Shown here: one piece after another, positions 48,603-57,432 of the stretch
How positions within the stretch are numbered: position 1 is the first letter of the stretch
How the letters are laid out: each line of letters begins with the position of its first letter
Source: Gilliamella sp. App4-10
Lineage (GTDB): Bacteria > Pseudomonadota > Gammaproteobacteria > Enterobacterales > Orbaceae
DNA: 64,000 bases
Direction: 5' to 3'
Assembly (NCBI RefSeq): GCF_001690495.1
Contig: NZ_LZGS01000034.1
Coordinates: 1 to 64,000 of the forward strand
The notes under the pieces: model-generated
Database searches by the model: none
The model's input: the letters and a program-made list of their open reading frames with translations, nothing else
Told to the model about the DNA's origin: nothing
Made by a program: the position numbers and the translations under genes

Positions 48603-50296
48603 TGAATACTTATATCCTTGTGCAAAGGTAATATTAGCATTACTTTAGTATACTCATCGGGTTTACACGCTATCTTTATACCATATTTTTTGCCATAACG
48701 AATCTTAATTCGTTTATCGACTAAATTAAGCCCTAAACCTTTGGTATCTTTTTTATGTTCGCGGTAATGTCCAGCATTATCAATCACTTCTAAAACTAAC
48801 AATTGATTCTTCTTATAAGCCAAAATAGTTACATTGCCATTACCAAGCGACTGGGATGTACCATGTTTAATGGCGTTTTCAACAATAGGTTGTAACGTAA
48901 AAGCTGGAAGTTTTGTATATTCTAATTCAGAGGGGATATCGATATTGATCGTTAACTGATCCATAAAGCGCATTTTTTCGATTTGTAGGTAAGCATTCAC
49001 GTGTTCTATTTCATCTTTCAAGGGAACAATTTCTTCGGTTCGCTTTAAATTTTTTCGGAAAAAGGTGGAAAGGTTTTGTACAAGTTGTGATGCTTGTGTT
49101 TTATCTCGACGAATAACAGCCAGCAGTGTATTTAAGGCATTAAATAAAAAGTGGGGATTAACTTGCGCATGCAACAATTTAATTTCAGTTTTAGATAACA
49201 GCTGCTTATAGTGCTCATTTTGTCCAGCTAAGATCTGAGCAGATAATAAACTGGCAATACCTTCACCAAGGGTTCGATTGATGGAACTAAACAGCGTATT
49301 TTTTGCTTCATAAAGCTTAATTGTACCCACAACCGTATTGTTTTCTCCTCTCAGCGGAATAACGAGTGTTGAACCTAAACGGCAACTTTTATTTATTGAG
49401 CATTGATAAGGTTGATGAACCCCATCAAGGTATTGTACTTCATTTTTTTCGATCGCCTCTAACGTACTATTGGATGTGATTAGTGTTCCTGGTAAATGAT
49501 GATCATCACCAATACCAATAAAAGCTAGTATCTTTTCTCGATCGGTAATAGAAACAGCGCCAATATCAAGCTCTTGATAAATAATTTCGGCCACTTTAGT
49601 ACTATTTTGTTGATTAAAGCCATCACGCAATAAACCTTCAGTACTGACCGCGATTTTTAACGCCTTAGCCGAAAAGGCTGAAGTATATCGTTCAAATATA
49701 GCTCTCCTATCAAGCAAAATCTGCATAAACATTGCAGCGCCAATGCTATTTGCAACAATCATTGGCGCAACAATACTTCTGACCGCATGCAACACCACAT
49801 CAAAAGGTCTTGAAATTAATAACACTAAAATCATTTCGAGTGATTCAACCAACAAACCTAGCATACCAACTAAAAGCGGGTTATAGATAAGATCGACCCT
49901 CCCCTTTCTCATCAACAAATAATGCAGAACCCCACTAATCAACCCAATTAACATGGTGGATAACATACAGCTATCAGCGGTAATACCGCCTAAAGTATAT
50001 CGATGAAGGCCACCTGTGATACCCACTAAAAGCCCAACTACGGGTCCGCCAAGTAAGCCTCCTAAGATAGCACCAATGGCTCGTGTATTGGCGATGGTAT
50101 CTTCAATATGCAAACCAAAATAACTACCCATAATACAAAATAATGAAAAAATACAGTAACAAACTAATTTGTGAGGTAAATGAACTGTCACTTGCATAAG
50201 TGGAATAACGATCGGCGTTTTGCTAAGTAAATAAGCAATCACCAAATAAACGCACATTTGTTGAAGAAGCTGTAGGACAAGATCAAATTCAAACAT
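48596..50296 (-). CDS. btsS: Pyruvate-sensing histidine kinase BtsS
   Basis: A 566-aa LytS-type sensor kinase. About six to seven membrane segments of the 5TM-5TMR_LYT domain (residues 1-200, with GGLLGGPVVGLLVGITGGLHRYTLGG) are followed by a GAF-like domain (IGIGDDHHLPG ... LGSTLVIPLRGEN). The kinase core has the phospho-accepting His in LLHAQVNPHFLFNALNTL and the ATPase motifs LQPIVENAIKHG and GLGLNLVDKRI. The frame is open to 50377, but MFEFDLVLQLLQQM at 50296 corresponds to the E. coli start and avoids the upstream terminator hairpin. No strong Shine-Dalgarno is seen. Confidence 0.93.
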   Translation of the reverse strand: MFEFDLVLQLLQQMCVYLVIAYLLSKTPIVIPLMQVTVHLPHKLVCYCIFSLFCIMGSYFGLHIEDTIANTRAIGAILGGLLGGPVVGLLVGITGGLHRYTLGGITADSCMLSTMLIGLISGVLHYLLMRKGRVDLIYNPLLVGMLGLLVESLEMILVLLISRPFDVVLHAVRSIVAPMIVANSIGAAMFMQILLDRRAIFERYTSAFSAKALKIAVSTEGLLRDGFNQQNSTKVAEIIYQELDIGAVSITDREKILAFIGIGDDHHLPGTLITSNSTLEAIEKNEVQYLDGVHQPYQCSINKSCRLGSTLVIPLRGENNTVVGTIKLYEAKNTLFSSINRTLGEGIASLLSAQILAGQNEHYKQLLSKTEIKLLHAQVNPHFLFNALNTLLAVIRRDKTQASQLVQNLSTFFRKNLKRTEEIVPLKDEIEHVNAYLQIEKMRFMDQLTINIDIPSELEYTKLPAFTLQPIVENAIKHGTSQSLGNGNVTILAYKKNQLLVLEVIDNAGHYREHKKDTKGLGLNLVDKRIKIRYGKKYGIKIACKPDEYTKVMLILPLHKDISIQC

Positions 50297-50311
50297 AATA
50301 ATGACTACAGA

Positions 50312-50338
50312 ATAAAAACCGTCGACAAATGTCGACGG
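50312..50338 (-). terminator. yajQ terminator (20-bp palindrome)
   Basis: CCGTCGACA-AA-TGTCGACGG at 50319-50338 is a perfect 9-bp inverted repeat with a two-base centre. On the minus strand it is followed by TTTTTATT and lies 50 bp after the yajQ stop, so it works as an intrinsic terminator just ahead of btsS. A second perfect stem, ATATTGCC/GGCAATAT at 50348-50373, precedes it. Confidence 0.75.
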
Positions 50339-50387
50339 AAAAGGATAATATTGCCGACATTTAGTGGCAATATCCATTCAATAATAA

Positions 50388-50879
50388 TTAGTCTCTAAAA
50401 TTAGTAAATTGAAATGGTTGGCCGAATTCGCCATTTTTGACTAAAGCCATAGTGGCTTGTAAATCATCGCGAGATTTACCTGTAACTCGAACTTGTTCAC
50501 CTTGCACTTGAGCTTGTACTTTAATTTTGCTGTCTTTGATCGCTTTTACAATTTTTTTAGCTAACTCTTTATCAATACCCTGCTTAAGTTTAACAGTAAC
50601 ACTATAGAGTTTACCGCTATGCTCCATTTCTTCGGGGATCTCAAGTGCACCACCGTCAATCCCACGTTTAGCAAGCTTATCACGTAAAATATCGAGTAAT
50701 TGTTGCACTTGGAAGTCAGATTGGCTCGTTGCTTTGATCGTCTCATTTTTTTCATTTAATTCAAACGATGCTTCAACGTTTTTAAAATCCCAACGAGTAG
50801 TCAACTCTCGAGTTGCATTTTCAACACCATTTTTAACTTCAGGCATTTGGATTTCTGAAACGATATCAAAAGAAGGCAT
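50388..50879 (-). CDS. yajQ: YajQ-family nucleotide-binding protein
   Basis: A 163-aa UPF0234 protein matching E. coli YajQ ([34 protein letters not shown]), with two ferredoxin-like folds and the terminal [14 protein letters not shown]. Family members bind tRNA, nucleotides or c-di-GMP; the biological role in this organism is not clear. GGAG precedes the ATG. Monocistronic between dapD and btsS. Confidence 0.94.
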   Translation of the reverse strand: MPSFDIVSEIQMPEVKNGVENATRELTTRWDFKNVEASFELNEKNETIKATSQSDFQVQQLLDILRDKLAKRGIDGGALEIPEEMEHSGKLYSVTVKLKQGIDKELAKKIVKAIKDSKIKVQAQVQGEQVRVTGKSRDDLQATMALVKNGEFGQPFQFTNFRD

Positions 50880-50941
50880 AGATTCTCCTCTTCTAATGGT
50901 TATAAACTAAAATTAACTAGTGATTAATAAATGAAATCATC

Positions 50942-50963
50942 GTCGCCTAACAATTTAGGCGAC
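50942..50963. terminator. Hairpin between dapD and yajQ
   Basis: GTCGCCTAA and TTAGGCGAC form a perfect 9-bp stem with a 4-nt loop, 19 bp after the dapD stop (minus). A T-run follows only in plus orientation (TTTAAAAT), so on the dapD transcript it may be a weak terminator. Confidence 0.55.
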
Positions 50964-50982
50964 TTTAAAATATAAATGCGAA

Positions 50983-51807
50983 TTAATCGATAGTACGAAG
51001 CAATTCGTTAATACCGACTTTACCTAACGTTTTGGCATCTACTTTTTTAACAATAACTGCACAATACAAACTATATTTACCCTCTTTAGTTGGTAAATTA
51101 CCAGAAACGACAACTGAACCAGCAGGCACACGACCATAATGCACTTCGCCGGTTGCCCTATCGTAAATTTTAGTGCTTTGCCCAATAAATACCCCCATTG
51201 AAATGACGCTACCTTCTTCAACAATCACACCTTCAACAATTTCACTGCGAGCACCGATAAAACAGTTATCTTCAATGATGGTTGGATTAGCTTGTAATGG
51301 TTCTAAAACCCCGCCAATACCCACTCCCCCCGATAGATGGACATTTTTACCAATTTGTGCACAAGATCCAACAGTTACCCAGGTGTCAACCATAGTACCC
51401 TCATCAACATAAGCACCAATATTGACATAAGATGGCATTAATACGGTATTACGAGCAACATAGGCACCTTTACGCGCAATAGCTGACGGAACAACACGGA
51501 AACCTTCTTGTTGAAATCTTGCCTCATCATATTCAGCAAATTTTAATGGCACTTTGTCATAATAGTTAGTTGGCCCGCCATCGATCAGTTGGTTTTCGTT
51601 AATACGGAAAGAGAGCAAAACAGCTTTTTTTAACCATTGATGAGTCACCCAGTCCCCATTGAGTTTTTCAGCAACACGCATTTTACCGCTATCTAATAAG
51701 GCGATACATTGGTTAATCGCATCACGTGTAACCGTATCTACATTTGATGGTGTAATTTCAGCACGACGTTCAAATGCTGCTTCAATAATAGTTTGTAATT
51801 GTTGCAT
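50983..51807 (-). CDS. dapD: Tetrahydrodipicolinate N-succinyltransferase
   Basis: Succinyl-CoA-dependent step of the lysine/diaminopimelate pathway, needed for peptidoglycan. 274 aa, the E. coli length. The N-terminal helical domain ([20 protein letters not shown]) is followed by the left-handed beta-helix with hexapeptide repeats ([58 protein letters not shown]). The catalytic Asp lies in [19 protein letters not shown] lies upstream of the ATG. Confidence 0.96.
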   Translation of the reverse strand: MQQLQTIIEAAFERRAEITPSNVDTVTRDAINQCIALLDSGKMRVAEKLNGDWVTHQWLKKAVLLSFRINENQLIDGGPTNYYDKVPLKFAEYDEARFQQEGFRVVPSAIARKGAYVARNTVLMPSYVNIGAYVDEGTMVDTWVTVGSCAQIGKNVHLSGGVGIGGVLEPLQANPTIIEDNCFIGARSEIVEGVIVEEGSVISMGVFIGQSTKIYDRATGEVHYGRVPAGSVVVSGNLPTKEGKYSLYCAVIVKKVDAKTLGKVGINELLRTID

Positions 51808-52166
51808 CTCTAGTTTCCTTTAACTTATAAATCCGTTAGCAAATAATAAATGGATAAACAGTATAATATAATCCGCTTTGCTTTTTAAGTGGTTTAATAA
51901 GATCATCTAAATCTATACATTTCCCATCGTTGTTTATTATTATGTGATTAGCGCTTGCGCAAAAAAATAAAAAAACCAAAACAAAAAATTCAATAAAATC
52001 AACAATCTACCTGAACGATTTTGGGTTGGCTTTTATCAAATTTTTTATTAAAAATAAAAAATCCAATTTATTTGGAGAGTAAATCACAAATTAAGATCAC
52101 GAAATAACCCATTATTTTATTCAAAGCTACACTAGCTTTATCACAATATTCAAAAAAAACACTATT
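51808..52166. other. Divergent intergenic region dapD/ppdA
   Basis: About 360 bp, AT-rich. A short GC-rich palindrome GCGC-TT-GCGC at 51951-51960 is followed by an A-run. I see no convincing CRP or competence (Sxy) site before the pilin-like genes, and no ribosome-binding site for ppdA beyond weak purines. Confidence 0.45.
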
Positions 52167-52643
52167 ATGCAAGATTGGGGATTTTCATTACTGGAGTTAT
52201 TAATAACCATTTGTATTAGTGCCATTTTAGTCTCAATTGGCATAGGGCATTGGAAAGAACAGCAACTCCGCAACGAATTGGTATCCACTACCAAACAATT
52301 GGCTTATTTTATATATGAAGTTCAAATAAAAGCATCCAGTAAAAACGAAAATTATATTATTCATCAATATACATCACCTTGGTGCATTACCATTACTCAC
52401 GATGAAAAACCCAGTTCGTGCAGTGAAGGCATACTTTATTTTATGAAACCTGATAATTCCGTTGAAATTAGTGAATTATCAAACAACAAAAGTGCTTTTA
52501 TCTTAGGACGTCGCAATATGGCACAAACAATGTCTTTTCAATTAAAAAATAAAATAGGTACCAGCAGAATTTTTGTTTCTTTACTTGGACGCATTCGATT
52601 CTGTGCAGAAAACAGCTATATAACCGGTTTACCACCGTGTTAA
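52167..52643 (+). CDS. ppdA: Type IV prepilin-like protein, PpdA type
   Basis: A 158-aa minor-pilin protein. The very short leader MQDWG precedes the prepilin peptidase site G^FSLLELLI, with Glu at +5 of the mature N-terminus, then a hydrophobic helix to about residue 27. Three to four cysteines follow (PWCIT, SSCSEG, RFCAEN, LPPC), and the GRIRFC segment is typical of PpdA/GspH-like pilins. First of four overlapping pilin-type genes in the E. coli order ppdA-ppdB-ygdB-ppdC. Likely a minor component of a type IV pilus or DNA-uptake pseudopilus. Confidence 0.85.
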   Translation: MQDWGFSLLELLITICISAILVSIGIGHWKEQQLRNELVSTTKQLAYFIYEVQIKASSKNENYIIHQYTSPWCITITHDEKPSSCSEGILYFMKPDNSVEISELSNNKSAFILGRRNMAQTMSFQLKNKIGTSRIFVSLLGRIRFCAENSYITGLPPC

Positions 52644-53200
52644 AAACATCTGGATATTCCTTATTTGAAATGCTGATTAGCATGATATTATCTAGCCTAA
52701 TTTTTATAGGCATGACCTCTTTTTACATTCAATTACAAACAAGTATCATGCAATATTATCAAAAAACACGTTTGCAACAGGCTATCGAACTTGGATTAGC
52801 CGGCATGAAGAAGGACATAAAACGAGCAGGTTTTATTGCTAATAATCCAAACAAAATGACCGCTAAAGCGATTGAAATCGATAAACAGTCTAAATGTATT
52901 ATTCTTCGATATGATAGTGAAATTCGCAACTCTTGGGTTTGGAACAGATTTAATTCCACCAAATCAGATGTTTTTACTTATCGCTATAAAGAAAACAACA
53001 TAGCCTATAGAACAGGATCAATAGATTGTTTTGGCAGCAAATGGGAAAACTTATTCGATTCAAACGAAATCAAGGTCACCGACTTTACAATAAAACAGCT
53101 ACCTGATGCCATTAGTTTATCAATCGCTGCTGAATTAAGAAAAAACAAGCAGATTAAATATCATATAACTGAAATTATTAAAAATGAAAACCGATTTTAA
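52637..53200 (+). CDS. ppdB: Type IV prepilin-like protein, PpdB type
   Basis: A 187-aa minor-pilin protein starting at GTG and overlapping the previous gene by seven bases. The leader LKTSG precedes G^YSLFEMLISMILSSLIFIGM, which has Glu at +5 and a hydrophobic helix; Phe at +1 is replaced by Tyr. The middle segment MKKDIKRAGF resembles PilW/PulJ-type pseudopilins. Position and size match PpdB. Confidence 0.85.
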   Translation: MLKTSGYSLFEMLISMILSSLIFIGMTSFYIQLQTSIMQYYQKTRLQQAIELGLAGMKKDIKRAGFIANNPNKMTAKAIEIDKQSKCIILRYDSEIRNSWVWNRFNSTKSDVFTYRYKENNIAYRTGSIDCFGSKWENLFDSNEIKVTDFTIKQLPDAISLSIAAELRKNKQIKYHITEIIKNENRF

Positions 53201-53624
53201 ACAACATGATGTTTCGCATGGTTTTAGCACTATTTTAATGGTGATTACTTTAATGGTCATGGGATTGGTGCTATTAATTGGTTTTAATTTGCTTATTACT
53301 TCATGGCAAAAAGCGATATTAATGGAAAGCCAATACTATCAGCGATTTAATCAGGCAAGCTCATCGTTAACGTGGGCAATTAATCAAAATTGGCCAGCAC
53401 CTAAGGCCCATTGGCATTGTATGACCGAGCCAACTTATCAACTAAAAGCCTGCACAAAACAGTCTTTATTAAAAGTCGATAAATATGTATTAGTCCGTGG
53501 CGAAGCCAAAGACGAAGACTTCTATTTATATACACTTGCACATTTTGACAATAATCAATTAATTGTTGAAAAAGGTCATTGGCTCGATTATTGCCCAGAA
53601 AAAAGGGCTATTTATTGTGAATAA
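53184..53624 (+). CDS. ygdB: YgdB-type pilus-associated protein
   Basis: A 146-aa protein overlapping ppdB by 17 bases. It has one N-terminal hydrophobic segment (residues 14-40, GFSTILMVITLMVMGLVLLI) with a pilin-like HGFS junction but no Glu at +5, as usual for YgdB/PilX-type minor pilins. It ends in WLDYCPEKRAIYC, matching the E. coli YgdB C-terminus (DFCP...ALC). It probably initiates pilus assembly with the flanking pilin-like proteins. Confidence 0.82.
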   Translation: MKTDFKQHDVSHGFSTILMVITLMVMGLVLLIGFNLLITSWQKAILMESQYYQRFNQASSSLTWAINQNWPAPKAHWHCMTEPTYQLKACTKQSLLKVDKYVLVRGEAKDEDFYLYTLAHFDNNQLIVEKGHWLDYCPEKRAIYCE

Positions 53625-53946
53625 CAAAGATATAGCTGGCTTTAGTTTGATTGAAGTTATGATAGCAACACTCCTATTTTCAATTATTATGCTGGGATTG
53701 ATTAACTACCAACAAGCGTTGTTCAATAAACACCATTACTTTGCAAACCATTTACGCGCTAATAAAATTGCCTTTCAACTACTTGATAGCTATCCTTATC
53801 CTCCCAATGAAATTATCCCTTCTGGTTGGCGCTATAAGATCACTAATAAAACATATAATGCCCAGTGTAAAATGGTTGTTATAACGGTTAATGCGCCTAA
53901 CCAACAAGTTGCCGAGCAGCAGCGATTATTTTGTCATTCACTTTAA
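53617..53946 (+). CDS. ppdC: Type IV prepilin-like protein, PpdC type
   Basis: A 109-aa minor pilin. The frame opens upstream at 53563, but the GTG at 53617 yields the leader VNNKDIAG followed by ^FSLIEVMIATLLFSIIMLGL with Glu at +5, an excellent prepilin site; the start overlaps ygdB by eight bases. The soluble part is short with two cysteines (AQCKM, LFCHSL). The PilV/GspI-like role is inferred. In E. coli recC follows; here a convergent gene does. Confidence 0.85.
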   Translation: MNNKDIAGFSLIEVMIATLLFSIIMLGLINYQQALFNKHHYFANHLRANKIAFQLLDSYPYPPNEIIPSGWRYKITNKTYNAQCKMVVITVNAPNQQVAEQQRLFCHSL

Positions 53947-53967
53947 TATTTACTGGTTAAATACCAT

Positions 53968-54717
53968 TTAGCCCTCTAACCAGTTATGTAAAAGTTGCAA
54001 AACTTGCTGCGTTTTTTCAGCATGAACATTGTGCCCAGCTCCTTCAACCACTTCGATTTTGGCATTCGGGAATTGCGCAAAAATAGCATCATATGCCTCA
54101 TTGGTAATATAAGACGAGTTGCCGCCACGAATAAATAATGTGGGTTTTAACCAAGGGGATATATTTTGCCAATCACAAATATGACCATACTGCGAATTAA
54201 TCGCTTGAATGTTAAATAACCACTTTTCGTTTTTAAACGATTTTAATAAAAAAAGAATGGTTGGTGCATTAATACCAGCTTGTTCCATTAAATTGATGAT
54301 CTGTTTTTTATCGGTAATTTGATTAGTCAGGCAATACATTAATACTCTTAAAATAGTGGCATTGCCTGAGCGGTGATATTTTATGGGCGCAATATCAATA
54401 ACAACCATTTTTTGGATAGTATCTGAGAGCATCTGTGACAAGTGCATAGCAACCTTACCCCCCATTGAGTGACCAATTAATATGATATCTTTTAATTGTA
54501 AATCATAACAAAGTTCAGCCACATCTTCGGCCATCGCTTGGTAGTTTATCTTATCAGACCAAGGTGAATGCCCATGGTTACGCAAATCAACTTGCACCGT
54601 TTGATAATGCTTTGCAAAATCTTTTGCAAGCATATTTAAATTATCTAAACTACCAAATACGCCATGCAAAAACACAATTGGCTGTCCGTCACCTTGTAAT
54701 TTATAGTTTAATTTCAT
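53968..54717 (-). CDS. ybfF: Alpha/beta-hydrolase YbfF (acyl esterase)
   Basis: 249 aa from the chosen start. The catalytic triad is visible: nucleophile Ser in GHSMGG, an acid residue in the C-terminal half, and His in EGAGHNVHAEK. The oxyanion region is FLHGVFGSLDNLN; VDLRNHGHSPWSD and VVIDIAPIKYHRSG also match E. coli YbfF, an esterase on short-chain and acyl-CoA esters. The frame is open to 54828, but MKLNYKLQ at 54717 fits the family and has GGAAAG upstream. Convergent with the pilin genes. Confidence 0.9.
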   Translation of the reverse strand: MKLNYKLQGDGQPIVFLHGVFGSLDNLNMLAKDFAKHYQTVQVDLRNHGHSPWSDKINYQAMAEDVAELCYDLQLKDIILIGHSMGGKVAMHLSQMLSDTIQKMVVIDIAPIKYHRSGNATILRVLMYCLTNQITDKKQIINLMEQAGINAPTILFLLKSFKNEKWLFNIQAINSQYGHICDWQNISPWLKPTLFIRGGNSSYITNEAYDAIFAQFPNAKIEVVEGAGHNVHAEKTQQVLQLLHNWLEG

Positions 54718-54854
54718 ACTTTCCATTCGATCAATTATTCTAAATAGCATTATTATACGTCTATTTTCAACGCCATCACCGATTAATTCAATAAGCACAA
54801 TTTGCATAACTATGATAGAATTTAACACTAACTTTTTAACTAGTGTTAAGCCAT

Positions 54855-56798
54855 ATGTTTCAAAATAACCCTCTACTTACACAATTAAAACAACAACTTC
54901 ACAAACAAACACCTCGCGTTGAAGGTATTGTACGAACACATGAAAAAGGATTTGGTTTTTTAGATGTAGATAATAAAAAAAGTTATTTCATCCCAATTGC
55001 TAAAATGAAAACAGTCTGTAATGGTGATAAAGTATCGGGAACAGTAATAAGTCATAACGATAAAGAATCTTTTGAGCCCGAATCATTAATCGAAAGCGCA
55101 TTGCAAAAATTTATTGGCAAAATAGGTTTTCAAGATCGTGCAATGGTAATTTATCCTGAAAATATGCCCGCAAATTTCGCCATTCGTTGCAAAATAAATA
55201 AACAAGTTAGCGAAAAACTAAAAGAAGGTGATTGGGTTGTGGCAACACTTGTTTCACACCCTTTGCAAGAAGACAATAATCATTTTCTTGCTGAAGTTAT
55301 TCGTTTTGTGGCTGAAAATAATTCCCCCTATCAACTGTGGCTAAAAACGTTAGCTCGTTACGATTTAGAAACGCACGCTCCACAAATCGAAACATTAACG
55401 ATTAACGAGGCTGAACTTGATAACCGTCAAGACTTAACTGATGTTAACTTTTTTACTATCGATAGTGAAGATACTGAAGATATGGATGATGCCATTGCGG
55501 TTTCTAAAGATGAACTGGGGCATTATCAACTAATGGTTGCCATTGCTGACCCAACTGCTTATGTATTACAAGATAGTGAGCTTGATCATATTGCCAAAAT
55601 TAGAAATTTCACAACCTATTTGCCTGATTTTAATATCCCTATGCTACCCAAAGAACTTGCTAATGAACTATGTTCATTAAAAGCAAATCAAAAACGCCCT
55701 GCAATGATATGTAAAATGAGTATTGACGAAGCGGGCAATATTATTACCGATAGTATCACCTTTATGTCTGCTTGGATTGAATCAAAAGCGAAACTATCTT
55801 ATACCAATGTTTCTAATTTTTTAGAGCATGATGGCGAATTAGTAACGAATAACTCTACTATTAAACAACAACTTAACTGGTTAGCAGATTTAGCTAAAAT
55901 CCGCATAACGTGGCGAAAAATCCATGCATTAGTCTTTAAAGATCAGGGTGATTATCGTTTTGAACTTAATGAAAATCATCAGGTTATATCAATCATTAAA
56001 GAAACTCGTCGGATTGCTAATCAAATTGTTGAAGAGGTCATGGTTCTTGCCAACCAAGCTTTAACATTACAATTACAACATAAAATTGGCTTTGGAATTT
56101 TTAATATTCATTCAGGTTTTGAGCATAAATATATCGAACAAGTGATAAATTTTTTAAATGACAACGAGATTACAGACTTTGATAAAGATTCACTCTTATC
56201 TTTCGATGGTTATGTCAAGTTGCGACGTGTAATTGACAATAATCCATTTTTAACCACAAAGCTCCGCAAGTTCCAAAGTCCTGCAGATTTTTCAACTGAG
56301 CCACAACCGCATTTTGGTTTAGGATTTGACGCCTATGCAACATGGACTTCACCAATACGCAAATACGGTGATATGGTCAACCATCGACTAATCAAAGCGT
56401 ATATCCGCTCACAAGAATTATCTCCACCAGATAAAGAACAATTAAAAAGCATGAATGAAAGACGCAAAATGTTACGATTTGCTGAACGTGATATGGCGGA
56501 GAACCTTTATGCTCAATACTTGTCAGATAAAATCGGTGAAAGTTACTCTGCTGAAATTATCGATATTAATCGTGGTGGCGCTCGAGTTCGTTTATACGAT
56601 ATAGGTGCTTATGCATTTGTGCCACTGTCAATGATCCATTCAGTCAAAGAAGAAATTACTCCATTGCCCGATAAAGGAGTCGTTAAAATTAAAGGTGAAG
56701 TTTGCTACAAACTGGCCGACACTATCCCTGTTGTTATCCATCAAGTTAAAAGAGAAAATCTATCAATTATTGCCAAATTAGCTAATAATAAAGAATAA
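54855..56798 (+). CDS. rnb: Exoribonuclease II
   Basis: Processive 3'-5' exoribonuclease of the RNB family, 647 aa (E. coli 644). Start chosen at ATG 54855 (MFQNNPLLTQLKQQLHKQTPR, nearly the E. coli N-terminus) rather than GTG 54843. Cold-shock domains (EKGFGFLDVDNKKSYF) are followed by the catalytic RNB domain with the Asp cluster in FTIDSEDTEDMDDAI, LPKELANELCSL, and YATWTSPIRKYGDMVNHR, and a C-terminal S1 domain (INRGGARVRLYDIGA). The DEDD-type aspartates are intact. Confidence 0.95.
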   Translation: MFQNNPLLTQLKQQLHKQTPRVEGIVRTHEKGFGFLDVDNKKSYFIPIAKMKTVCNGDKVSGTVISHNDKESFEPESLIESALQKFIGKIGFQDRAMVIYPENMPANFAIRCKINKQVSEKLKEGDWVVATLVSHPLQEDNNHFLAEVIRFVAENNSPYQLWLKTLARYDLETHAPQIETLTINEAELDNRQDLTDVNFFTIDSEDTEDMDDAIAVSKDELGHYQLMVAIADPTAYVLQDSELDHIAKIRNFTTYLPDFNIPMLPKELANELCSLKANQKRPAMICKMSIDEAGNIITDSITFMSAWIESKAKLSYTNVSNFLEHDGELVTNNSTIKQQLNWLADLAKIRITWRKIHALVFKDQGDYRFELNENHQVISIIKETRRIANQIVEEVMVLANQALTLQLQHKIGFGIFNIHSGFEHKYIEQVINFLNDNEITDFDKDSLLSFDGYVKLRRVIDNNPFLTTKLRKFQSPADFSTEPQPHFGLGFDAYATWTSPIRKYGDMVNHRLIKAYIRSQELSPPDKEQLKSMNERRKMLRFAERDMAENLYAQYLSDKIGESYSAEIIDINRGGARVRLYDIGAYAFVPLSMIHSVKEEITPLPDKGVVKIKGEVCYKLADTIPVVIHQVKRENLSIIAKLANNKE

Positions 56799-56843
56799 AA
56801 TAAGATTATTCTCACTTGAATTTATTGTTTCCTTCGCCTTAAT

Positions 56844-56873
56844 TTGCTCCTCTGATTTCTATCAGAGGAGCAA
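56844..56873 (+). terminator. rnb terminator
   Basis: TTGCTCCTCTGAT (56844-56856) and ATCAGAGGAGCAA (56861-56873) form a perfect 13-bp stem with a 4-nt loop, 45 bp after the stop. The tail is AT-rich rather than a T-run. Confidence 0.75.
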
Positions 56874-56997
56874 TAAATAAAAATTGATGATATTTTTAAT
56901 ATTTATCCCCTTTTTTTTATTCATAATATCTGCTATCTTTCACGACTCAAGATATGAATTTCAAAACTTAAATGAACAACAATCTCAGGAGGCTATA

Positions 56998-57200
56998 ATG
57001 TCAATTCATGGGCATGAAGTATTGCAGATGATGGGAAGAACCAGCTACATAAAATCATCTTTACTAAAGCTATCCAAGATAAGTTTGGTGCAAATGCAAA
57101 GTTTCATACTTGCTCTCAGTCTGACATGAATGCCTATCAAATTATCGCTTTTTTAAAAGCAAAGTGTAAATTTAAACCTTCTAGCGTTTATGAACGCTGA
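56998..57200 (+). pseudogene. yecH: yecH-like gene with a single-base frameshift
   Basis: A perfect AGGAGG lies six bases before ATG 56998, and the frame reads MSIHGHEVLQMMGRTSYIKSSLLK, a clear match to YecH-family proteins (MSSIHGHEVLNMM in E. coli). From about 57067 the similarity moves to another frame: AIQDKFGANAKFHTCSQSDM and NAYQIIAFLKAKCKFKP, ending with TGA at 57200. One missing base within CTAAAGCT (57064-57071) restores a 67-68-residue protein. Either a recent inactivating deletion, a sequencing/assembly error at the A-run, or less likely programmed frameshifting. YecH function is unknown. Confidence 0.85.
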
Positions 57201-57432
57201 ATTTACAGTCAATAATAAAAAATGCAAACATTAGAAAAACACAACGATATATAGCACGCTTTTTATATGTTTATATTTAATCTACGAGTGTTTTTAAATC
57301 AATATGAGTATATAATTTTGCGCTACAACAATTGTTACCTGTGACAGTTGTTACTCATAACACGATTAAAAGTAGTGGCAAAGTTGTTCAATTTGAAAAT
57401 ACACTCAAGAATATGTTCATGGGATTTAATAA

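Noticed and set aside
51951-51960. GCGCTTGCGC near ppdA as a competence (CRP-S) site
   Set aside because: It lacks the TGCGA-N6-TCGCA arrangement of CRP-S sites, so there is no basis for calling Sxy-dependent control.
56884-57129. The 81-codon ORF beginning MMIFLIFIPFF
   Set aside because: Its first 38 codons lie upstream of the strong AGGAGG that marks the yecH start, and its tail is the frameshifted yecH; it is not a real membrane protein.
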